Below the pieces are notes generated by a model. That model was not told the DNA's origin. It saw only the letters and a list, made by a program, of their open reading frames with translations, and made no database searches. 64,000 nt of DNA, taken from NCBI GenBank assembly GCA_014237715.1, contig JAAZZG010000003.1, positions 195,291 to 259,290 on the forward strand, read 5' to 3'. Shown here piece after piece: positions 1 through 8,661 of the stretch. Source of the stretch: Acidimicrobiales bacterium (GTDB lineage Bacteria > Actinomycetota > Acidimicrobiia > Acidimicrobiales > MedAcidi-G1). The position numbers and the translations under genes were made by a program. How positions within the stretch are numbered: the stretch's first letter is position 1; every line of letters begins with the position of its first letter.

Positions 1-2
1 AG

Positions 3-407
3 AAGGCTGCGGCAGCGAATAAGCCGAAGACCCCGTTCGGTAAGAAGTTCCTGGACGAGCAAAAGGCCGCACTCATTGCCGAGCGGGCCCGGTATGTCCT
101 GAGTGCCGACAACCTCCAAGCCGAGGCGGATGCGCTCCTCGAGGACCGCGACCCAGGTGACGTCCAGTTCGATGGTGAGTCTGGCGAGGGCGACACGCTG
201 GCCGTAGAGCGTGACCTCGATCTGGCCCTTAGTGCCCAGGCCCGGGAGGCTGTCGATGAGATCGACGCCGCTCTGGAACGGATCCGCAAGGGCGTCTACG
301 GAGTCTGCGTGAAGTCCGGGAAGAACATTCCAAGAGAACGCCTCGAGATCATCCCGTGGGCATCCCAGCGGGTCGAGTTCAAGGCCGGGGGACTGGGCCG
401 CCGGTGA
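3..407 (+). CDS. DksA/TraR-family protein, 5' end outside window, zinc finger degenerate
   Basis: Open from the window edge and closed by TGA at 405-407. The visible 134 residues start with a Lys/Ala-rich stretch, then an alpha-helical coiled-coil segment, then the DksA/TraR C-terminal signature (ALERIRKGVYGVC followed by SGKNIPRERLEIIPWAS). DksA proteins bind RNA polymerase and normally carry a four-cysteine zinc finger of the form CxxC...CxxC. Here only the first cysteine (YGVC) survives: the second is Ser and the CVEC pair reads RVEF, so zinc binding is unlikely. The stop overlaps the GTG start of lspA, so the two are probably cotranscribed. The true N-terminus is not visible. Confidence 0.8.
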   Translation, partial: KAAAANKPKTPFGKKFLDEQKAALIAERARYVLSADNLQAEADALLEDRDPGDVQFDGESGEGDTLAVERDLDLALSAQAREAVDEIDAALERIRKGVYGVCVKSGKNIPRERLEIIPWASQRVEFKAGGLGRR

Positions 408-877
408 TTTCTGGCGCCGGCCTTCCTGGCCGGTGGACGGCGCCCGCATGCGTCGGGTTGGCTGTCGTCGGCCTCGATCAGCTCACCAAGTGGTGGGCGC
501 TCCATGCGCTGGACGATCGATCCATCGATCTCGTCTGGACGCTGCGGCTGCATCTGGTCCACAACACCGGCGCGGCGTTCAGCCGGGGCGAGGGCCTCGG
601 GCCGCTCCTGGCAGGTCTGGTCGTCGTCGTAATGCTCTTGCTGGTCCGACATGCGGTGAGGACCGACGATCCAGTCGTCCACATCACGGTCGGCGCCATC
701 GCCGGCGGAGCGTTGGCCAACCTGATCGACCGGGTGTTCCGTGCCCATGACGGCCTGTTGTCCGGTGCCGTAGTCGACTTCGTTGACCTCCAGTGGTGGC
801 CGGTGTTCAACTTGGCTGACGCGGTGATCGTGGTCGGTGGAATCCTGATGGTGTTGCGAGGATGGATCCGTGGTTGA
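404..877 (+). CDS. lspA: Lipoprotein signal peptidase (signal peptidase II)
   Basis: A 157-residue integral membrane aspartyl protease that cleaves the signal peptide of diacylglyceryl-modified prolipoproteins at the membrane. Four hydrophobic segments are visible. The conserved NTGAAF motif is at residues 54-59 and the two catalytic aspartates lie in NLIDR (Asp109) and FNLAD (Asp139). An upstream ATG at 356 would add 16 residues, but the GTG at 404 overlaps the TGA of the preceding gene (GTGA) and gives the usual family length. The 3' end overlaps rluD by eight bases. The order lspA-rluD is common in bacteria. Confidence 0.93.
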   Translation: MISGAGLPGRWTAPACVGLAVVGLDQLTKWWALHALDDRSIDLVWTLRLHLVHNTGAAFSRGEGLGPLLAGLVVVVMLLLVRHAVRTDDPVVHITVGAIAGGALANLIDRVFRAHDGLLSGAVVDFVDLQWWPVFNLADAVIVVGGILMVLRGWIRG

Positions 878-1880
878 CGTACCGAGTGAGTCGACAGATG
901 ACGGTGAAGATGAACCGGTTCTGGACGAGACCGTCCCAGCGGCACTGGACGGGGAACGGATTGATCGGGTGGTCGCACTGCTGGCCGACGTCAGCCGCAA
1001 CCGGGCCGGCATCGCCATCGCCGCCGGCTCGGTTCGTCTGGACGGCGCGGTAGTCACCCAGCGCTCCCGGAAGGTCCGTGCCGACGAGGAACTAGTGGTC
1101 GACGGGCTGGAGCGTGAGGCGGTGCACGTACCCGAGGGCGATGCCTCGGTGGTCGTGTCGGTGCTGTACGACGACGATGACGTCATCGTGGTCGACAAGC
1201 CGTCCGGTCTGGTCGTCCATCCAGGTGCCGGCAATATGGAGGGCACGCTCGTCAACGGCCTGCTGGCTCGTTATCCGGAGATGGCCGGGGTGGGCTCGGC
1301 TGCCCGACCGGGCATCGTCCACCGGCTGGACCTTGGTACGTCCGGCGCACTCGCCGTGGCCCGGACCCAGGTGGCCTACGACTCGTTGGTGGGTCAGTTG
1401 GCCGAACGCACCGTAGGACGTCGCTACCTTGCCCTGGTCTGGGGTCGGCCTGAAGCTCCTACCGGCGTGGTCGACGCCCCGATTGGCCGTTCCACCAAGG
1501 ACAGGACCCGCATGGCCGTAATCGGTTCGGGTCGTCCTGCCCGCACCCACTACGACGTGGAGGAGACGAGGGTCGAACCGGCGACCAGCCTTCTCAGGTG
1601 TCGACTGGAAACCGGCCGGACCCATCAGATACGGGTCCACCTGTCGGCCATTGGCCATCCGCTGGTCGGTGACCGGGCCTATGGCGGCGAACGGGAGGGC
1701 CTTCCCGAGGGGCCGCCGCTGGATCGACCGTTCCTGCACGCTGCGCATCTCGCATTCGAGCATCCGGTAACCGGGAAGCGAATGGCCTTCGATGCGCCGT
1801 TACCTGTCGATTTGGTCGGGCTTCTCGAGCGTTTGGGCCCGCCTGAACCAAATGAAGCGGAGCCTGAAGCTAGAGCCTGA
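870..1880 (+). CDS. rluD: RluA-family 23S rRNA pseudouridine synthase
   Basis: A 336-residue enzyme that isomerises uridine to pseudouridine in RNA, most likely in 23S rRNA helix 69 as for RluD. It has an acidic N-terminal tail, an S4 RNA-binding domain at about residues 26-80, and the catalytic domain with HRLDLGTSG at 151-159, where Asp154 is the catalytic aspartate. The GRTHQIRVH motif lies further on. The GTG start overlaps the end of lspA. RluD versus another RluA paralogue (RluC, RluB) cannot be settled from the sequence alone; the position next to lspA favours RluD. Confidence 0.9.
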   Translation: MVDVPSESTDDGEDEPVLDETVPAALDGERIDRVVALLADVSRNRAGIAIAAGSVRLDGAVVTQRSRKVRADEELVVDGLEREAVHVPEGDASVVVSVLYDDDDVIVVDKPSGLVVHPGAGNMEGTLVNGLLARYPEMAGVGSAARPGIVHRLDLGTSGALAVARTQVAYDSLVGQLAERTVGRRYLALVWGRPEAPTGVVDAPIGRSTKDRTRMAVIGSGRPARTHYDVEETRVEPATSLLRCRLETGRTHQIRVHLSAIGHPLVGDRAYGGEREGLPEGPPLDRPFLHAAHLAFEHPVTGKRMAFDAPLPVDLVGLLERLGPPEPNEAEPEARA

Positions 1881-1912
1881 AATTGGCTTCCGGGCTAGTC
1901 TCTGAAGCGGAG

Positions 1913-2353
1913 TTAGCCGTCCGGCCAGGCTGATTCACCCCGCGACATTGCGGCGATGTCCTCCAGAGTGAACGAGTCCAGATACCGCTGCATGTGGCTT
2001 CCGGCGCTAGCCCAGATGGACAGCAGCACGCACTGGCCCTCGTGGTCGCACGCTCCGCCAGTATGCGGGTCGGCGAAGTCGCCGGCCACGATCGGACCGT
2101 CCACGGCTGCCACGATCTGGGACAGGAGGATCGTGTTGGGCTCCCGGGCCAGCACGTATCCACCGCCCACCCCGCGCTTTGAGCGGACCAGGCCGGCTCC
2201 TTTGAGGGCCAGGAGGATCTGTTCCAGGTACGGCTGGGGGAGGCCGGTGATGTCGGCCACCTCGCGCACCGACCGGGGTGTCTGGCCGTCGCCGTGGAGG
2301 GCGAGCGACAGGAGGGCGCGGCTGGCGTAGTCGCCCCGCGTCGAGACCTTCAC
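1913..2353 (-). CDS. Rrf2-family transcriptional regulator
   Basis: A 146-residue winged-helix repressor-type protein. The N-terminus (MKVSTRGDYASRALLSLA) and the recognition helix region with LPQPYLEQIL and GVGGGY are typical of Rrf2/IscR/NsrR. Proteins such as IscR ligate an Fe-S cluster with three cysteines. Only two are present here (Cys102 and Cys108), so cluster binding is uncertain. The GTG start is supported by a TAGGAT -10 box eight bases upstream on the minus strand. It diverges from the phosphodiesterase-like gene at 2464, with a 15-base tandem repeat in the shared intergenic region that could be its operator. Confidence 0.88.
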   Translation of the reverse strand: MKVSTRGDYASRALLSLALHGDGQTPRSVREVADITGLPQPYLEQILLALKGAGLVRSKRGVGGGYVLAREPNTILLSQIVAAVDGPIVAGDFADPHTGGACDHEGQCVLLSIWASAGSHMQRYLDSFTLEDIAAMSRGESAWPDG

Positions 2354-2361
2354 GGCGCCTG

Positions 2362-2367
2362 ATCCTA
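2362..2367 (-). promoter_or_regulatory. -10 box, leaderless promoter of the Rrf2 gene
   Basis: TAGGAT on the minus strand, eight bases before the GTG start at 2353, with no Shine-Dalgarno sequence. Confidence 0.55.
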
Positions 2368-2397
2368 GGCGGCTCCCGTGGCCACGGGTCCCGTCGA

Positions 2398-2458
2398 CCG
2401 GTGTGGGTTGCCCCGGTATGGGTCGCTCCGGTGTGGGTCGCCCCCGGTTTAGGTTGCA
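2398..2458 (+). repeat. Four imperfect 15-base tandem repeats in a divergent promoter region
   Basis: Units begin at 2398, 2413, 2428 and 2444. The pattern is CCGGTGTGGGTCGCC with small changes. The last unit has mutated into the -10 box (TAGGTT) of the gene at 2464. The array lies between the divergent starts of the Rrf2 regulator and the phosphodiesterase-like gene, so repeated operator sites are plausible. Confidence 0.7.
2450..2455 (+). promoter_or_regulatory. -10 box, leaderless promoter of the phosphodiesterase-like gene
   Basis: TAGGTT, eight bases before the ATG at 2464. It lies in the last unit of the tandem repeat. Confidence 0.55.
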
Positions 2459-2463
2459 GGCCG

Positions 2464-3609
2464 ATGGCCGACGAGCACCCCACCCCCGATCCCGTGGTGC
2501 CCGACTACGGCGACGCCTGCGTGACCCGTCTGGTGCCCGCCCTGTTGGATGGTCCTGAGGGTCCGGACGGTTGGCCTGACTGGCTGCCCTCCGAAGTGGG
2601 CGAAGCGTCGCGGGTACTCCTGCTCGTACTCGACGGCCTGGGTTGGCGACAACTGCAGGCCCGCTCCAACCGGGCGCCCGTCATGACGTCACTGCTCGGC
2701 GGCCCGATCACGACGGTGGCGCCGTCCACCACGGCCGCCGCCCTGACGTCGATCTCCACCGGGGTACCGCCCGGTGAACACGGCGTTGTCGGCTACCGGA
2801 TGGTCGTCGGGGGCGCCGAGGTGGGCGCCCACGACGAGGTCCTCAACTCTCTCCGCTGGACGACGGCCCGCGGTGACGCCCGTCGACGATACGACCCGAG
2901 GGCCTTCCAGCCGTGCCCCCTGTTCGGCGACCAGTGGCCCCTGGTGGTGACCCGCCGGGCCTTCCTCGAATCGGGCTTCACCGTCGCGCACCTCTCCGAC
3001 ACTCGGCTGGTGGGCTACGCCGACCGTACGGGTCTCGTCGAATCGGTGGTGGATGCCTTCGCCGGGGGAGAGGCCTTCGTCTACGCCTACTGGGATGACA
3101 TTGACCGCACGGCCCACGAGTTCGGACTTGTCGAGCACTACGACGACGAGCTCATGGCCTGTGACGTCATGGTCGATGAACTGTTGAATCGCCTCCCGGC
3201 CGACACCGCTGTGGTGGTGACCGCCGATCACGGCCAGGTCCACGTCGGTGACCGGATCTTGGAGTTGCCGGCAGAGGTGAGTGGCCTGATCGATGGTCAG
3301 AGCGGGGAGGCTCGCTTCCGGTGGCTGCATGCCCGGGCAGGCGCGGCTACCGATCTGGCGGCGGCTGCTGCCGAGGCGTTCGGCGAGGTGGCGTGGGTTC
3401 GTGGTGTGGACCAGGTGGTGGCTGACGGTTGGTTAGGGCCAGTGGTTACCGGGTCGGCACGCCGACGTCTGGGGGACGTCGCTGTAGTTCCCCACGAGCC
3501 GGTGGCCATTGTGGATCCGGCCGAGCACACCTCTATCCATCTCATTGGCCGCCACGGTTCATTGACCTCCGATGAGGTGTTCGTTCCCGCGCTCTGCGCG
3601 GTCACCTGA
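2464..3609 (+). CDS. Alkaline phosphatase-superfamily protein, nucleotide pyrophosphatase/phosphodiesterase type
   Basis: A 381-residue soluble hydrolase of the type I phosphodiesterase/nucleotide pyrophosphatase family. Metal-site motifs appear in order: LVLDGLG (Asp57), PSTTAAALTSI with the likely nucleophile Thr near 90, YWDDIDRTAHEFG, VVTADHGQVH, and a C-terminal RHGS. The substrate cannot be told. A longer reading frame begins at 2278, but that stretch is only the tandem repeats and the divergent regulator. The ATG at 2464 is preceded by a leaderless -10 box. No signal peptide is seen, so a cytoplasmic location is likely. Confidence 0.85.
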   Translation: MADEHPTPDPVVPDYGDACVTRLVPALLDGPEGPDGWPDWLPSEVGEASRVLLLVLDGLGWRQLQARSNRAPVMTSLLGGPITTVAPSTTAAALTSISTGVPPGEHGVVGYRMVVGGAEVGAHDEVLNSLRWTTARGDARRRYDPRAFQPCPLFGDQWPLVVTRRAFLESGFTVAHLSDTRLVGYADRTGLVESVVDAFAGGEAFVYAYWDDIDRTAHEFGLVEHYDDELMACDVMVDELLNRLPADTAVVVTADHGQVHVGDRILELPAEVSGLIDGQSGEARFRWLHARAGAATDLAAAAAEAFGEVAWVRGVDQVVADGWLGPVVTGSARRRLGDVAVVPHEPVAIVDPAEHTSIHLIGRHGSLTSDEVFVPALCAVT

Positions 3610-3656
3610 GGCATTCCGCCGTTTGATGGCAACTGTCCGTAGCGGGCGATGCGGCC

Positions 3657-3662
3657 TAGAGT
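3657..3662 (+). promoter_or_regulatory. -10 box, leaderless promoter of bpa
   Basis: TAGAGT, eight bases before the ATG at 3671, with no Shine-Dalgarno sequence. Confidence 0.5.
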
Positions 3663-3670
3663 CCGGAGCG

Positions 3671-4213
3671 ATGGACGGCGGCCACGAGGAGACGAGCGAC
3701 AGAGACGGCGAGGATCGGCTGCAGTCCGTCGAGCCCGAGGTCGTGAACGGCCCGTCGGTGGGCTCGGATGACGAGGGTGCGCTCGACGACGAGATCGATG
3801 AGTCCATCGAGCATCCGGCCAAGGTGATGCGGGTGGGCACGATGATGCGCCAACTCCTCGAGGAGGTCCGCCTGGCCACCCTCGACGAGCCCAGCCGGGA
3901 TCGTCTTCGGGAGATCTACGCCACGTCGGTAACTGAGTTGGGCACCGCCCTGTCGCCAGACCTACGTGAGGAACTTGGCCGTCTGGCTCTGCCGTTCGCC
4001 GAGGATGCGGCCCCCAGTGTCGACGAGCTTCGGATCGCGCAGGCTCAGTTGGTGGGTTGGCTCGAGGGTCTCATTCAGGGAATTCAGGCCACGCTGTTCG
4101 CTCAGCAGATGGCTGCCCAGCAGCAGTTGGCTGGGATGCGGCGCGGCGAGTTGGAACCCGGAGGGCCGGACGGGGAACCGGGTCCCGACGTACGTCCGGG
4201 GACCTACCTGTGA
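3671..4213 (+). CDS. bpa: Bacterial proteasome activator Bpa (PafE)
   Basis: A 180-residue protein of the DUF2587 family. Bpa forms a dodecameric ring that docks on the 20S proteasome and feeds it unfolded proteins without ATP. The acidic N-terminus is followed by the conserved core HPAKVMRVGTMMRQLLEEV and ELRIAQAQLVGWLEGL, then FAQQMAAQQQLAGMRRG. The C-terminus ends in GTYL (177-180), matching the HbYX-like GQYL docking tail of the mycobacterial protein. The start at 3671 is supported by a leaderless -10 box; the longer frame from 3572 is not conserved-looking. It implies that proteasome genes exist elsewhere in this genome. Confidence 0.9.
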   Translation: MDGGHEETSDRDGEDRLQSVEPEVVNGPSVGSDDEGALDDEIDESIEHPAKVMRVGTMMRQLLEEVRLATLDEPSRDRLREIYATSVTELGTALSPDLREELGRLALPFAEDAAPSVDELRIAQAQLVGWLEGLIQGIQATLFAQQMAAQQQLAGMRRGELEPGGPDGEPGPDVRPGTYL

Positions 4214-4249
4214 GCTTCATGGGGGAGCCACGCGCGGAGTGCGCGCCCC

Positions 4250-7200
4250 GTGGGTAGCGGCTTCACCCATCTCCATGTCCACACCGAGTTTTCGATGTTG
4301 GACGGGGCGGCTCGAGTCGGCGACCTGGTCGACGCCGCGGTGGCTGACGGTCAGACGGCCCTCGGGATCACCGACCACGGCAACATGTACGGGATCCTGG
4401 ACTTCTACCGGGCCTGTCGCGACCGGGGGGTCAAACCGATCCTGGGTACCGAGGCCTACATGGCCCACGACACCCGGTTCGAGCGCCCGTCCCGTCGTGG
4501 GCGGGTCGATGATTCCGGTGGTCAGACGGATGGCGGGCGCAAGCTCATGTACCACCTCACACTCCTGGCCGAGAGCGATGCCGGGTACCGCAACCTGATC
4601 CAAGTAGCCAGCCGGGCTTTTCTGGAGGGCTACTACTACAAGCCCCGGGTCGACTGGGACGTCCTCTCGGATCATGCCGAGGGTCTGATCGCCACGACCG
4701 GCTGCCTTGGTGGGCACGTACTCCAGGCCCTCATGCGCGACGACTACGACGACGCACGGGTCAAGGCGGCCCGCCTCCAGGAGATCTTCGGGAAGGACAA
4801 CCTGTTCATCGAGCTTCAGGACCAGGGCATTCCCGAGCAGCACCGGACTAACCCGCTTCTCGAGAAGTTGGCCGCTGACCTGGGCGCCCCGCTGCTGGCC
4901 ACCAATGACAGCCACTACACCCATCGTGATGACGCCCGGGCCCACGACGCGCTGCTGTGTGTGCAGACCGGCTCGTTGATGAGTGACCCGGACCGCTTCC
5001 GATTCTCCGGTGAGGAGCACTACCTGAAGTCGGCCGTCGAGATGCGCGACCTGTTCCGTGACGTGCCCTCCGCGTGTGACAACACCCTGTGGATCGCTGA
5101 GCGATGCGAGGTGGAGATCGAGTTCGGCAACCCGCAACTGCCCGACTTTCCCATCCCCGAGGGGTTCGACGGGGCCGACGCCTACCTCGAGCACCTGACT
5201 TTCGAGGGTGCACGTAAGCGGTGGGGTGACCAGTTGGAGGACAAGGTCGTCGAGCGTTTGGCCTACGAACTCACCACGATTCGGGAGATGGGCTTCTCGT
5301 CGTACTTCCTGATCACGTGGGACCTCATCAGTCACGCCCGTGGCCGGGACATCCGGGTCGGCCCGGGTCGGGGGAGCGCGGCGGGCTGTGCGGTGGCCTA
5401 TTGCCTTTGGATCACTGACATGGACCCCATCGAGTACGACCTGCTGTTCGAGCGGTTCCTGAATCCAAGTCGTATCTCCATGCCCGATATCGACATGGAC
5501 TTCGACTCGCGATACCGCGACGAGATGATCCGCTACGCATCCGAGAAGTACGGCCGCGATCACGTTGCCCAGATCGTGACGTTCTCCCAGATCAAGGCCC
5601 GGGCCGCCGTACGCGACGCGGCCCGCGTGCTTGGCTACCCGTACGCGGTGGGCGATCGGATCGCCAAGGCCATACCACCACTCATCATGGGCCGCGACAC
5701 TCCGCTGGCGGCCTGCCTGGAGGAGACCGAAAAGCACGCAGACGGGTTCAAGATGGCGTCCGACCTCCGGGACATGTACACCGTCGACGACGATGTGAAG
5801 GCCGTGGTCGACGTGGCCAAGGGGCTCGAGGGCCTGCGCCGCCAGGACGGGATCCACGCGGCGGCCGTGGTCATCACCCGTGAGCCGCTGACCGACTACC
5901 TACCTATTCAACGAAAGCCCGAGTCCGGCCAGGACCCCGAGGACGCCCCGGTCGTCACCCAGTACGAGATGCATGGCGTGGAGGACCTGGGTCTGCTCAA
6001 GATGGACTTCCTGGGCCTTCGCAATCTGGACGTCATCACCGACACTCTGGCCCTTATTGAACGCACCACCGGTGAGGTGGTCGACATCGACGAGGTGGAC
6101 CTCGAGGACGCCCCCACCTACGAGATGCTGACCCGGGGTGACTCCATTGGGGTGTTCCAGTTGGAGTCGGGCCCCATGCGGTCCCTGATGAGGTCACTGG
6201 CACCGACGACATTCGAGGACGTGGCCGCCCTTGTGGCGTTGTACCGGCCGGGCCCGATGGCCGCCAACATGCACAACGACTACGCCGATCGGAAGAACGG
6301 CCGTAAGGAGGTCGAGTTCTTCCACGCCGATGCTGAGGAACTCCTGGCGGACACTTACGGACTGATGATCTATCAGGAGTCGGTAATGCGGGTGGCCCAG
6401 AAGTTCGCCGGGTACTCGTTGGCCGACGCCGACAACCTTCGGAAGGCGTGCGGTAAGAAGGACCGCGAACTCATGGCGAAGGAGCGGGTCGCCTTCGTGG
6501 GGGGCTGTGAGGCCACGGGGTACGGCGAGCATCTGGGTAACGAACTCTTCGACACCGTGGAACAGTTCGCCGACTACGCCTTCAATAAGAGCCACTCCTA
6601 CGGGTACGGCTACATCGCCTACCAGATCGCCTACCTGAAAGCGCACTTCCCGGTTCAGTACCTTGCGGCCCTGCTGACCAGCGTGAAATCGAATCTAGAT
6701 AAGGCGGCTGTCTACCTGAACGAGTGTCGTGTGCTGGGCATCGAGGTGACGGTGCCAGATGTGAACGTGGCGCGGTCCGACTTCGAGCCGGTGCCCGTAC
6801 CTGATGTCGGCGACAATGCACAGAACGGTGCTGCGAACGGGGTCGCAACCGGGTTCGCGTCGAAGGGGTCGGCTGGCCGGATCGTGTTCGGCCTCTCGGC
6901 GGTCCGAAACGTGGGTGAGGGTCTGGTTGAGCGTTTGGTGGCTGAGCGGGACGCCAATGGTCCGTTCATGGATTTCAACGACTTCTGCGAGCGGTGCGAC
7001 ACCACGGTGCTCAACAAGCGCACGATTGAGTCGCTTATCAAGGCCGGGGCGTTCGACGCCATGGGGCACACCCGGCAGGGTCTCTTGCACGCCCATGAGC
7101 AGATCATCGACCACACAGTGGCCCGACGGAAGGAGCACGACATGGGGGTCATGTCGTTGTTCGGTGAGGTCGAGGGTGACGGGCCGACCTTCGATGAGCG

Positions 7201-7849
7201 GATCGCCATCACTGACGTCGAGTTCGACAAGATGACCCGCCTGGCCTTTGAGAAGGAGATGCTGGGCCTGTACGTGTCGGACCATCCCCTCCTGGGCTAC
7301 GAGGTTGCCCTGGGGCGTCGGTGTGACGCCTCAATCACCGAGCTGGAAGATGCCGAGGAGGGCGTGTTCCGGATCGTCGGCGGCGTGGTCACCAACCTGG
7401 ACAAGAAGTGGACACGCAAGGGCGACCTTATGGCCGTGTTCGCGCTGGAGGACCTGGGAGCCTCCATGGAGGTGATGGTCTTCCCCAAGACCATGGCCGA
7501 CCACGGACACAAGTTGGCCGACGACGTGATCGTGCTGGTCAAGGGACGAATCGACCGGCGAGACGATCTCCCAAAGGTCATCTGTCATGACATCGAGGTG
7601 CTCCGTACATCTGAGCTGGAGGAGGCCAGGCCGGTGCATGTGTACCTCCCGATCGAGCGGGTGCGGCCGGAAACTGTTGCCGAACTGAAGGGCCTCTTGG
7701 CCTCCCATCCTGGCGATTCGGAGGTGTTTCTCCATTTGGGAGATCGGCAGGTACTCCGTCTGCCCGCTGACTATTGCGTCGACCCCGCCAGTGGTCTGAT
7801 GGCCGAGATCCGGGTGCTCCTGGGGGCTGACGCCGTTCTCGCCGGCTGA
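4250..7849 (+). CDS. dnaE: DNA polymerase III alpha subunit
   Basis: The 1199-residue replicative polymerase catalytic subunit, DnaE1 type by length. The N-terminal PHP domain opens with HLHVHTEFSMLDGA (7-20). The palm carries GPGRGSAAG and PDIDMDFD near residue 412, with catalytic aspartates, and KMDFLGLRNL supplies a third acidic residue. A helix-hairpin-helix region and a C-terminal OB fold (FRIVGGVVTNLDKKWTRKG) follow. The GTG start at 4250 lies 36 bases after bpa with no clear Shine-Dalgarno sequence. No intein or frameshift is seen. Confidence 0.97.
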   Translation: MGSGFTHLHVHTEFSMLDGAARVGDLVDAAVADGQTALGITDHGNMYGILDFYRACRDRGVKPILGTEAYMAHDTRFERPSRRGRVDDSGGQTDGGRKLMYHLTLLAESDAGYRNLIQVASRAFLEGYYYKPRVDWDVLSDHAEGLIATTGCLGGHVLQALMRDDYDDARVKAARLQEIFGKDNLFIELQDQGIPEQHRTNPLLEKLAADLGAPLLATNDSHYTHRDDARAHDALLCVQTGSLMSDPDRFRFSGEEHYLKSAVEMRDLFRDVPSACDNTLWIAERCEVEIEFGNPQLPDFPIPEGFDGADAYLEHLTFEGARKRWGDQLEDKVVERLAYELTTIREMGFSSYFLITWDLISHARGRDIRVGPGRGSAAGCAVAYCLWITDMDPIEYDLLFERFLNPSRISMPDIDMDFDSRYRDEMIRYASEKYGRDHVAQIVTFSQIKARAAVRDAARVLGYPYAVGDRIAKAIPPLIMGRDTPLAACLEETEKHADGFKMASDLRDMYTVDDDVKAVVDVAKGLEGLRRQDGIHAAAVVITREPLTDYLPIQRKPESGQDPEDAPVVTQYEMHGVEDLGLLKMDFLGLRNLDVITDTLALIERTTGEVVDIDEVDLEDAPTYEMLTRGDSIGVFQLESGPMRSLMRSLAPTTFEDVAALVALYRPGPMAANMHNDYADRKNGRKEVEFFHADAEELLADTYGLMIYQESVMRVAQKFAGYSLADADNLRKACGKKDRELMAKERVAFVGGCEATGYGEHLGNELFDTVEQFADYAFNKSHSYGYGYIAYQIAYLKAHFPVQYLAALLTSVKSNLDKAAVYLNECRVLGIEVTVPDVNVARSDFEPVPVPDVGDNAQNGAANGVATGFASKGSAGRIVFGLSAVRNVGEGLVERLVAERDANGPFMDFNDFCERCDTTVLNKRTIESLIKAGAFDAMGHTRQGLLHAHEQIIDHTVARRKEHDMGVMSLFGEVEGDGPTFDERIAITDVEFDKMTRLAFEKEMLGLYVSDHPLLGYEVALGRRCDASITELEDAEEGVFRIVGGVVTNLDKKWTRKGDLMAVFALEDLGASMEVMVFPKTMADHGHKLADDVIVLVKGRIDRRDDLPKVICHDIEVLRTSELEEARPVHVYLPIERVRPETVAELKGLLASHPGDSEVFLHLGDRQVLRLPADYCVDPASGLMAEIRVLLGADAVLAG

Positions 7850-7856
7850 GCGCTTT

Positions 7857-7886
7857 TTGACCGGGTTGGGAAACCCCCCGGATACC
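7857..7886 (+). promoter_or_regulatory. Possible promoter upstream of the unknown gene at 7965
   Basis: TTGACC at 7857-7862 and GATACC at 7881-7886, 18 bases apart. This is weak compared with other promoters here. Confidence 0.3.
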
Positions 7887-7964
7887 GGGCAAAATGGGGG
7901 AGCCCACAGGCGGGATTCTTGGCGGGATCTCGGAACCACACGGGCTCAACCGGAGGTATCGAGC

Positions 7965-8633
7965 ATGGCGATCGAGGTCGAGACCAAGGACTGCACGATG
8001 CTCGGTGATGCCGAGATCGAGGAGATGGCAGACCAGTGTGCTGAAGGGCCGAACCCGTTTGGTATCGGACTGATCTCCAAGCAGACCGAGGAGTGGGTCC
8101 TCATCAGTACCGCTCGAGAGGGTGGGCGACTGAAGGGCTTCGCCTTCTTCACCCTTGAGCGGATCGGCGGCACCCCGGCGGTCATTGTCGGTTTGGCTTC
8201 CATCCATCGGACCTCCAAGCGCGACACGGTGCTGCGGGCGCTCACCACCGAACAGCTCCGTCGGGCCGTGATGGCCTTCCCCGATGAGGACGTGGTGGTT
8301 GGCACCCGCTTCAACGAGGTCTCCGGCTTCGAGGCCCTTAAGGGCCTGAGCGGGATCGTTCCCCGTCCCGGCCACAAGGCTTCGGGCGAGGAGCGTGCAT
8401 GGGGTCGACGCTTCGTCAAGCGCTTCGGCCTGTCGACGCTGGCCTACCAGGAGAAGCGGTTCACCTCGCCCGGTAAGGGCTTCCCGGCGTGTGTGTTCGA
8501 TCACACCAGTCTCAAGGCCGACAAGGTGGATGCCAGCGTGGTGGCCTTCTTCGACGATCTCGATCCGACGGCTGGTGACGTGCTCATCGGTACCGGTTGG
8601 GCGTTGGCCGAGGACCTCGAGAAGTACGCCTGA
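7965..8633 (+). CDS. Conserved-looking protein of unknown function
   Basis: A 222-residue soluble protein that I do not recognise. It has a mixed alpha/beta pattern with no signal peptide or membrane segment. Stretches such as LKGFAFFTLERIGGTPAVIVGLASIHRT and a following helix resemble an acyltransferase (GNAT-like) fold, but no acetyl-CoA motif is convincing. The ATG at 7965 has a good ribosome site (GGAGG at 7952-7956). Coding is supported by strong third-position GC bias and by the lack of a better frame. It stands between dnaE and a nitroreductase; the 28-base gap to the latter suggests cotranscription. Confidence 0.7.
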   Translation: MAIEVETKDCTMLGDAEIEEMADQCAEGPNPFGIGLISKQTEEWVLISTAREGGRLKGFAFFTLERIGGTPAVIVGLASIHRTSKRDTVLRALTTEQLRRAVMAFPDEDVVVGTRFNEVSGFEALKGLSGIVPRPGHKASGEERAWGRRFVKRFGLSTLAYQEKRFTSPGKGFPACVFDHTSLKADKVDASVVAFFDDLDPTAGDVLIGTGWALAEDLEKYA

Positions 8634-8661
8634 GTCGGGACGGTCGGAGCGGGGCTGCCCC

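Noticed and set aside
2398-2458. CRISPR-like array
   Set aside because: Units are 15 bases, directly adjacent without spacers, and only four in number. No cas genes are in the window.
4217-5857. A 546-residue minus-strand open frame opposite dnaE
   Set aside because: It is a shadow of strong codon bias in dnaE, with no recognisable domain. The same applies to the long frames opposite the his genes (20629-22026) and uvrB (45815-46759).
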